Assembly: GCA_964636675.1 (NCBI GenBank)
Contig: CAZWUO010000078.1
Location: 1 to 14,597, forward strand
Direction: 5' to 3'
DNA: 14,597 nucleotides
From: JALUUH01 sp964636675
GTDB lineage: Bacteria > Pseudomonadota > Gammaproteobacteria > S012-40
Both the position numbers and the translations under genes were made by a program. Positions 7,159 to 12,353 of this stretch are shown here, piece after piece (the first letter of the stretch is position 1; each line of letters starts with the position of its first letter). Below the pieces are notes generated by a model. It saw only the letters and a program-made list of their open reading frames with translations. It was not told the DNA's origin and did no database searches.

Positions 7159-7741
7159 TTTTATCACTACTGGAAACATTTTTTTCATCACATAAAAAAG
7201 CACGAGTACGATATGCCCCGAGTTCCTGCGCAACCCTTGTCATTAACTCGCGCGTAATAAAACCCGTTGCTAACCCAAATATCAGCGCGGCCGTTAATAA
7301 TACAGGAAGCAGATAGAGTATTGCCTCATGTTGAATAAACACGATATATGCAATAGCAAATTGACCGCTTATGTGAGCCATGCTGGTTAAGATCGCTAGC
7401 CCCACACAGGTGAGGCCAAACCCACCGCCTTTATAAACACACCATAAAACGAGGATGCTACCCAAGGCACCGGTTGCGCTGAGTAAAAAAGTAGGTGATA
7501 AAAAGGTACCCATAACGATGCTACCTACAAGGACTCGCAAAATAGTCACCCAAACAGCAAATCGTAAACCAAAGAGAAAATAGACAGTAAGCGTAATAAC
7601 ATTAGCTAAGCCAGGCTTTACACCAGGAATAGGACTCGGTATCGCACTTTCAAAAACATGGATCGCTATCGCTAAAACCGCAAGTCCCACGATACGATAA
7701 TCTTCATCAGAAACAGGCAAGCTCGTTTTCAAAGCATGCAT
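7133..7741 (-). CDS. Gx transporter family membrane protein (heptaprenyl diphosphate synthase component I-like)
   Basis: This is a 202-residue, strongly hydrophobic protein with about five or six membrane helices. The motif SPIPGVKPGLANVITLTVYFL (about residues 36-56) and the following RFAVWVTILRVLVGSIVMG are typical of the Gx transporter family (PF07456), often annotated as heptaprenyl diphosphate synthase component I by distant similarity. True function is not well established. Such genes commonly accompany NusG-domain-II and ApbE genes, as here, and members resemble substrate-capture components of vitamin transporters, so a role in flavin supply or membrane flavoprotein biogenesis is an inference. 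The ATG at 7741 has no obvious ribosome binding site. The 3' end overlaps the tonB start. Confidence 0.85.
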   Translation of the reverse strand: MHALKTSLPVSDEDYRIVGLAVLAIAIHVFESAIPSPIPGVKPGLANVITLTVYFLFGLRFAVWVTILRVLVGSIVMGTFLSPTFLLSATGALGSILVLWCVYKGGGFGLTCVGLAILTSMAHISGQFAIAYIVFIQHEAILYLLPVLLTAALIFGLATGFITRELMTRVAQELGAYRTRAFLCDEKNVSSSDKNASTDPNI

Positions 7742-7767
7742 ACTCTGCGTGGAGTACTTGCGTCTCG

Positions 7768-7812
7768 TTGCAAAGTATTTTTAAAACACGGCCTTGAGAA
7801 ACCGCTTTGCAA
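7768..7812. repeat. Inverted repeat between the NusG-II and Gx genes
   Basis: ttgcaaag (7768-7775) and ctttgcaa (7805-7812) form a perfect 8-bp inverted repeat 29 bases apart, within the 119-base gap between the NusG-II and Gx genes. A smaller arm pair, tactc (7741-7745) and gagta (7752-7756), lies next to the Gx start. Neither is followed by a T-tract in the sense direction, so a terminator is unlikely; an operator or leader structure is possible. Confidence 0.3.
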
Positions 7813-7860
7813 GATAATAGCAAGGTAAGCGCCAGAATTTAGTATCATAAAAAAATAGCC

Positions 7861-8220
7861 CTAGAAATTAATTGAATCATATTGTTTACCGCCTTCAACA
7901 ATAAGACTTAAGCCATTGGGTAAGCAGGCAATTATCTGGCCACTCCGGTTAATCCATCCCGCATGTATGCATTGCTTTCCCTGGCACGGCGACGCAATAA
8001 AACGCATTTTCCCATCTTTCACTTCAATGCTACTTTTCCCGAGCAAGCCTTCAATCTCAACAATTTGATTATCTTTTAAGGCCAGCACTTGCATCTCGAC
8101 CCCTCGGAGCACCACAGCAACCCGCTGACCAAGCGCACCGCCGCCGCTCCAAAAGAAAAAATACGAGCAAACAACCAGCACAATCGAAGCGCCTAAAACA
8201 AACCGGTCACTTAATGTCAT
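7861..8220 (-). CDS. Membrane-anchored NusG domain II protein
   Basis: This is a small (119 aa) protein with one N-terminal hydrophobic helix (residues about 8-26) and an outward-facing domain. The family signature is V-K-D-G-K-M-R-F-I-A-S-P-C followed by GKQCIHAGWINRSGQIIACLPNGL: two cysteines spaced C-x5-C, then a C-L-P-N motif. This identifies the NusG domain II group (PF07009), which shares only the KOW-adjacent domain with the transcription factor NusG and is probably periplasmic. It is regularly found with ApbE and Gx genes, and I infer a part in flavin/redox protein assembly. Its ATG overlaps the apbE stop by four bases (8217-8220), indicating translational coupling. Confidence 0.88.
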   Translation of the reverse strand: MTLSDRFVLGASIVLVVCSYFFFWSGGGALGQRVAVVLRGVEMQVLALKDNQIVEIEGLLGKSSIEVKDGKMRFIASPCQGKQCIHAGWINRSGQIIACLPNGLSLIVEGGKQYDSINF

Positions 8221-9257
8221 TGCAAACTAACAATTTTTATTACCTGCTCAGAATCATTGGTGAATTCCACTCGCTGGTGTAACTGAGAGGTAATTAATAC
8301 ATCGCCGTTACGCTCAACCAGCATCACTTGCTGAACACCCATCGATTTAGCAATGGCTATCCACGCGTCTTTTCCAGCCACAAACAATGCCGTAGCAGCC
8401 GCATCTGCCAAAGCTGCTTCAGGGTGAACAATCGTCACTGATTGAAAATCGTTTGCTGGAGTTCCCGTTCTTGGATCGAGAATATGATGATAACGCCGGC
8501 CCTCAAAAATAAAATAACGCTCATAATCACCCGAGGTAAAGACGCTGTTTTCACCGCTCATTTTTAGCGATGCAAGAATCCCATTATTGCGCGGGTGGCG
8601 AATTCCGATAAGCCAAGGCTCTCCGCCTTTGCTACCCACTACTTGCAAATCTCCTCCCGCATTGACGATAAAATTATGCAAACCTATTTTTTTTAAATGA
8701 TCGACGACCTTGGCAATGCCAAACCCCTTGGCAAACCCTCCAAAATCAAGCAATACCGCTGGATTACGACTGCGTAGGATTAAATCATCTTGCTCAACAT
8801 CGGCTAACTGCGGATTACTTTGCAAATATTGCTCGACCGCTTTATGCGAAGGTGGAGCTATTGCCGTCAATTCACTCTGCTCAAACCCCCATAATTTAAC
8901 CAGCCCCCCGATAGCGGGATTAAACAAACCTTTAGAGCTGGCATAATACATCCGTGACTTTTTCACTAGCTCGCTGATTGACGCATCTATTTTAACGCTT
9001 TTCCCCGTCGCCAATGAACGGTTTACATCGCCCAATGCCCCTGGTTGCCAGGGATGCCATGCTTGATGCATTTGCATAAAATCTGCTATCGCAAGCTTTA
9101 CTGCCGTATGCGCTTGTTGTTCAGATTCACCATAGATGACCAGATTCACCAAAGTACCAAAAGCCAGAAATTCTTCTTTGTGTACTCCTTGGTCATGCGC
9201 AACATTGTCGCAAGCTGCTACCAACAGCAACGCTGCAACGCAACAACATTTGGCCAT
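8217..9257 (-). CDS. apbE: FAD:protein FMN transferase, lipoprotein
   Basis: ApbE moves FMN from FAD onto threonine or serine of target flavoproteins such as NqrB/NqrC and RnfG/RnfD, on the outer face of the inner membrane. The N-terminal signal with LVAAC lipobox (acylated Cys16 from the chosen start) marks a lipoprotein. The domain shows LDFGGFAKGFGIAKVV, NFIVNAGGDLQVVG, the ENSVFTSGDYERYF segment, HHILDPRTGTPA and the metal-binding ALADAAATALFVAG, all as expected. The frame opens with TTG at 9269, but ATG at 9257 leaves a normal signal peptide and I prefer it (346 aa). It lies 13 bases from gshB and overlaps the NusG-II gene. No flavinylation target gene is in the window. Confidence 0.93.
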   Translation of the reverse strand: MAKCCCVAALLLVAACDNVAHDQGVHKEEFLAFGTLVNLVIYGESEQQAHTAVKLAIADFMQMHQAWHPWQPGALGDVNRSLATGKSVKIDASISELVKKSRMYYASSKGLFNPAIGGLVKLWGFEQSELTAIAPPSHKAVEQYLQSNPQLADVEQDDLILRSRNPAVLLDFGGFAKGFGIAKVVDHLKKIGLHNFIVNAGGDLQVVGSKGGEPWLIGIRHPRNNGILASLKMSGENSVFTSGDYERYFIFEGRRYHHILDPRTGTPANDFQSVTIVHPEAALADAAATALFVAGKDAWIAIAKSMGVQQVMLVERNGDVLITSQLHQRVEFTNDSEQVIKIVSLQ

Positions 9258-9270
9258 ATTGAGCAACAAA

Positions 9271-10230
9271 CTAAATGTCCAACTTTTGCTCTATCGCATC
9301 CATGAGATCTCCAGCGATATCTAATTGGTATAGCGCATCCAATTCTCGAATGCAGGTAGGGCTAGTCACGTTAATTTCAGTCAGATAGTCGCCGATCACA
9401 TCTAAACCCACAAACATAAAACCTTTAGCAGCTAAACTTGGCCCCGTTTGCTCACAAATCCAATAATCCCGTGCACTGAGTGCAACACCTTCTCCACGAC
9501 CTCCCGCCGCCAAATTACCTCGAGTCTCCCCTTGTTTGGGAATTCTCGCTAACGCATAGGGCACGGGTTTGCCGTCAATTAACAGGATTCTTTTATCACC
9601 CTGTTCTGCTATTTCAGGAATAAACTTCTGCGCCATAATCAACCGAGTTCCCATATTCGTCATTGTTTCAAGGATGACTGAAAGATTAGGATCATTGGGG
9701 CTAACTCGAAAAATCGAAGCACCGCCCATCATATTTAGGGGTTTAACGATGACATCCCCTTGCTGAGCCACAAACCCGCTCATTTCTTCGATACTGCGAG
9801 AAACCAACATCGGGGTACAACACTGGGGAAACCAGGCCGTAGACAGTTTTTCATTCGCATCACGTAAGCCCTGCGGCTTATTGACCATTAATACACCACG
9901 CTGTTCCGCAAGCTCAAGCAGATGCGTAGAATAGACGTATTCCATATCAAATGGTGGATCTTTACGCATCAACATGACATCTAAAAATTCATCTAACGGA
10001 GAATATCCCGAATCTAGGATTTCAAACCAGCTGCTTAAATCATCTGTTACTTTGATTTTATGCCAATGTGCCCAGGTTCTTCCGTCACGCAGACTAAGGT
10101 CTTTTTGCTGCATGTAATAGATTGAATAAGCGCGTTTTTGAGCTGCCAGCAACATTGCAAAAGAACTGTCTTTTGCTACTTTTAGTTGTTCAATGGGATC
10201 CATTAACACCCCTAATCGAAACTTAGTCAT
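9271..10230 (-). CDS. gshB: Glutathione synthetase
   Basis: GshB joins glycine to gamma-glutamylcysteine with ATP to give glutathione, in the cytosol. The 319-residue protein begins almost exactly like the enteric enzyme (LGVLMDPIEQL, then KDSSFAMLLAAQKR), supporting the ATG at 10230. The ATP-grasp domain shows DVIVKPLNMMGGASIFRV, GDKRILLIDGKPVPYALARIP, the glycine-rich GNLAAGGRGEGVALS and, near the end, GLDVIGDYLTEINVTSP. No key residue appears lost. It is the first gene of the minus-strand run, so its leader probably carries the main promoter for the whole block. In Pseudomonas gshB is followed directly by tonB, whereas here three genes intervene. Confidence 0.97.
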   Translation of the reverse strand: MTKFRLGVLMDPIEQLKVAKDSSFAMLLAAQKRAYSIYYMQQKDLSLRDGRTWAHWHKIKVTDDLSSWFEILDSGYSPLDEFLDVMLMRKDPPFDMEYVYSTHLLELAEQRGVLMVNKPQGLRDANEKLSTAWFPQCCTPMLVSRSIEEMSGFVAQQGDVIVKPLNMMGGASIFRVSPNDPNLSVILETMTNMGTRLIMAQKFIPEIAEQGDKRILLIDGKPVPYALARIPKQGETRGNLAAGGRGEGVALSARDYWICEQTGPSLAAKGFMFVGLDVIGDYLTEINVTSPTCIRELDALYQLDIAGDLMDAIEQKLDI

Positions 10231-10236
10231 CTTTTC

Positions 10237-10304
10237 AACCCTTTATTTAAACCTTGTTTAACACCTACAAAAACCTCATATTAAACCCTATTAAATCCAA
10301 CCCT
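10237..10304. repeat. Six AACCCT-like motifs in the gshB leader
   Basis: The 5' leader of gshB contains AACCCT (10237-10242), AACCT (10250-10254), AACACCT (10260-10266), AACCT (10272-10276), AACCCT (10284-10289) and AACCCT (10299-10304). End-to-end steps are 12, 12, 10, 13 and 15 bases, near helical repeat. On the transcribed sense strand they read AGG(G)TT. Such near-phased copies could bind a regulator or form repeated RNA contacts, or may be low-complexity drift in an AT-rich spacer. Confidence 0.35.
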
Positions 10305-10320
10305 ACAAAAATAGAGTTAA

Positions 10321-10336
10321 GTTATACGCTAGCGTA
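10321..10336 (-). promoter_or_regulatory. Candidate gshB promoter and 12-bp palindrome
   Basis: On the minus strand TATAAC (10321-10326) is a good -10 box, about 90 bases upstream of the gshB ATG. The matching -35 region is weak. Overlapping and adjacent is a perfect 12-bp palindrome, tacgctagcgta (10325-10336). A palindrome over a promoter element in a divergent intergenic region is a plausible operator. Neither is proven. Confidence 0.3.
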
Positions 10337-10394
10337 CCGAAATAAAATAGGTAACAAACTTTTTAATTATCGCATTTTGCCCTGCTCTAAACAT

Positions 10395-10411
10395 TAGGGT
10401 CTGTTGACATT
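10395..10411. repeat. Copy related to the inverted-repeat arms downstream
   Basis: tagggtctgttgacatt (10395-10411) matches the left arm of the inverted repeat at 10830-10846 (tagggtttgctgacgtt) at 14 of 17 positions, the three differences all being transitions. It is thus in inverted orientation to the right arm (10853-10873). Together they bracket the receiver gene with imperfect terminal inverted repeats, 479 bases end to end. It overlaps the space upstream of the receiver start. Confidence 0.4.
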
Positions 10412-10421
10412 AGCATTAAAA

Positions 10422-10826
10422 ATGAAAAAAACTGCTGTTAAAACACATGCCCGCAACACTCGCAAAATCATGCTGGTCGAAAATAACCGAAACAGTCGCA
10501 AAAAGACGGAAACACTACTATCCACATTGGGTTATCAAGTGTTCACCGCCAACGATGGATTTGATGCGTTATCAAAAACCATCGATTATCAACCAGACCT
10601 GGTATTTATCCATGCCGAACTCGCTGGAGAGCTCGACGGTTTTCAGACTTGTACGCTGATAAAAAGTAATAATGCCTTTGCCGACACACCTATTGTCCTT
10701 TTTTCTAACAAGGATATAGCGCTTAACCCCGCAAAAACCCTCGCCGTTGGTGCTGCCAAGCAAATAGACAAACCACTGGACGAAAACAAATTACTCACCC
10801 AACTCCAGGCATATAATTTAACATAG
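10422..10826 (+). CDS. PilG-like receiver domain protein without phosphorylation site
   Basis: A stand-alone receiver domain of 134 residues (ATG at 10422; a TTG six codons upstream is less likely). The pattern ETLLSTLGYQVFTANDGFDAL, DGFQTCTLIKSNNAF and TPIVLFSNKD matches PilG, the CheY-like regulator of type IV pilus twitching in Pseudomonas. However the acidic pair is E20-N21 (MLVENNR) instead of D-D, and the phospho-accepting aspartate is H64 (LVFIHAELAGELDG). The conserved serine (S95) and lysine (K117) remain. It should therefore not be phosphorylated by the usual aspartate route and is best called a pseudo-receiver. The neighbouring pilH, pilI and pilJ genes are missing, while gshB, its usual neighbour, is in place and divergent. 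It may be a remnant or a repurposed binding protein. Confidence 0.88.
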   Translation: MKKTAVKTHARNTRKIMLVENNRNSRKKTETLLSTLGYQVFTANDGFDALSKTIDYQPDLVFIHAELAGELDGFQTCTLIKSNNAFADTPIVLFSNKDIALNPAKTLAVGAAKQIDKPLDENKLLTQLQAYNLT

Positions 10827-10829
10827 TGC

Positions 10830-10873
10830 TAGGGTTTGCTGACGTTTCATCAATGAAACGTCAGCAAACCCTA
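10830..10873. repeat. Perfect 21-bp inverted repeat with 2-base spacer
   Basis: Bases 10830-10850 and 10853-10873 are exact reverse complements (21 of 21), separated only by ca. The structure begins four bases after the receiver gene stop. In RNA it would form a very stable hairpin with a TCAA loop, but no T-tract follows on either strand, so it is not a standard intrinsic terminator. The outer ends are TAGGG and CCCTA. It could be the back-to-back ends of a collapsed MITE or insertion sequence with TA target duplication, or act as an mRNA 3' end stabiliser. Confidence 0.75.
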
Positions 10874-11084
10874 AGTCAATGGCTTAAAAATATCACCCTA
10901 TCTCTGATAAGCCTATTTATCCCAACCTAATGTTTTAACAAAATTTATTTTCTTTTTTTTTAATTCCGCTAATTATTAAGCAAAAAAAACTTAAAGTATA
11001 TTTGCAGCTCGTCGACAATCGAGTGGTAAGTAACAACTTTACCGGCCTTAATGAGAAATAGGACACAATTATGGAATCAAGGAA
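10874..11084. other. AT-rich non-coding region upstream of the unknown plus-strand gene
   Basis: This 211-base stretch contains long A and T runs and no substantial open frame. A loose promoter can be drawn with TATATT as -10 (10997-11002) and an unconvincing -35 near 10974-10982. An eight-codon open frame with a well-placed AGGA (ATG 11071, stop at 11094) overlaps the start of the downstream gene. No RNA gene is recognised. Confidence 0.35.
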
Positions 11085-12254
11085 ATGCAAGTAGCTAACG
11101 CTATAAGTCGATTTTCAGATCACGACGCCCAGCAGCGCCACATCGATCAAGAATTGACAAGCAAACCACAAACTGAGGAAGATAAACGTACTCATGCTGA
11201 TCGCCTCTTTCTCAATGAATTAAGGCCCGATGCGGTACGTACATTTTTAACTGAACGAATCATTCAGCGATTGCAAAGCATGCAAGACAGCATGGCTAGA
11301 TTCCAGCAAGCAACCCCATCCTATGATAATAAGGATTCGCTAAGAAACTCCGCCTCCAAAATCGTTAATTCGGCAAATTCTACGGTAGAACAACTCACAC
11401 CCCAGGCCGGTAATACTTCTGCAATTAACATGGTTAAAGACGTGGTAACAGAGGAAGTAAAAAACACTCTGCGTGATTTTGATAACCATTATCCCAACAA
11501 CGAGCCCACTCTAAAAGGACTCGCAAAACTGGAACAGGCATTACAAGAAGCACTGAGCAAATACCCATTCGCGCTAAACTCTGAAGTGCAAACCGAAACG
11601 CTACGTGCGCGTAGTGAAAGTCTCAGCCAAAGCATAAGTTCAAGCATTGAAATTAAAACGCAAGATGGAGATACCGTAACGATTAATTTGCAACGTTCAA
11701 ACAGTATTAATACCACACAGTTTGATTATTCTAGCAACGACGCTAACACCCAAGGTTTCGCAAGTAACGTCAATAAAAGCTTTTCGCTTGAATTTAGCGT
11801 GCAAGGAAATCTTGATGAAGACGAATTAAAATCAATTAATAAATTGCTCAAGAACATCGAGTCCGTTGCCGATAAGTTCGAGTACGGAAATCTGAATGCT
11901 GCGCTTGCAAAAGCCTCGACATTGAAATTCGATTCAACTGAAATCGCAAGTTTCAGTGCCAGCTTTCAATCGCAGAAACAATATAAAGCTGTCGAATTAT
12001 ACCAGCAAACCCAAGTGGTTAATCAACGAGATGCTGCACCTCTAACACCGCAGAAAATATTTTCTGATTTATCCGATCTTCTAAAGGACTTGGAAGATTT
12101 AGTAGTACAGGCCACGGAGACAACAAATCTAGAATCACCCAAAGATTCTGTCAATGGAATTCTGGAACAAATGGCCAAACTCAAGGAAGAAACTAAAGGC
12201 TTGGATAGCCTATTAAGCTCAGATGACGGGCATTTACTTTCTAACTTTGTTTAA
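11085..12254 (+). CDS. Uncharacterised 389-residue cysteine-free protein
   Basis: I cannot name this protein. It has no signal peptide, no membrane helix and no cysteine. The N-terminal half is largely helical and rich in Gln, Asn and Ser (residues 1-165). A beta region follows with IEIKTQDGDTVTINLQRS (188-205). Then SFSLEFSVQGNLDEDELKSI (232-251) leads into a helical unit with LLKNIESVADKF, a G-N-L-N-A-A-L-A-K-A step and FDSTEIASFSASF (282-294). The C-terminal 70 residues are acidic and probably coiled coil. The F-S-x-x-V-x-G-x-L-D-E-x-E-L arrangement followed by a helical unit recurs in uncharacterised gammaproteobacterial proteins I recall with a conserved G-D-L-x-x-A step, so it is probably a divergent member of such a family. 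AAGG lies unusually close to the ATG, suggesting coupling to the short frame at 11071. Confidence 0.7.
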   Translation: MQVANAISRFSDHDAQQRHIDQELTSKPQTEEDKRTHADRLFLNELRPDAVRTFLTERIIQRLQSMQDSMARFQQATPSYDNKDSLRNSASKIVNSANSTVEQLTPQAGNTSAINMVKDVVTEEVKNTLRDFDNHYPNNEPTLKGLAKLEQALQEALSKYPFALNSEVQTETLRARSESLSQSISSSIEIKTQDGDTVTINLQRSNSINTTQFDYSSNDANTQGFASNVNKSFSLEFSVQGNLDEDELKSINKLLKNIESVADKFEYGNLNAALAKASTLKFDSTEIASFSASFQSQKQYKAVELYQQTQVVNQRDAAPLTPQKIFSDLSDLLKDLEDLVVQATETTNLESPKDSVNGILEQMAKLKEETKGLDSLLSSDDGHLLSNFV

Positions 12255-12353
12255 GTTAATGGAAATTCATCACACGGACGTGGTTTCTTTTTTTAAAATA
12301 GCGTGATACTTAAAACGTTTGCGACATCCTTTTGCTATTACCCGAGAATTAAA

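Noticed and set aside
7159..7233. Longer tonB start at 7233
   Set aside because: It would overlap the upstream gene by 100 bases and add residues unlike a TonB N-terminus; the ATG at 7158 gives a short cytosolic end before the anchor helix.
10404..10409. TTGACA hexamer as a -35 box, and TTG at 10404 as the receiver start
   Set aside because: The hexamer is only 12 bases before the ATG at 10422, leaving no room for a -10 box; the TTG adds residues not present in PilG-like proteins.
12255..12353. Terminator between the convergent unknown gene and uvrD
   Set aside because: A run of seven T (12288-12294) follows cacacggacgtgg, but the stem would be only three pairs; no convincing hairpin found.
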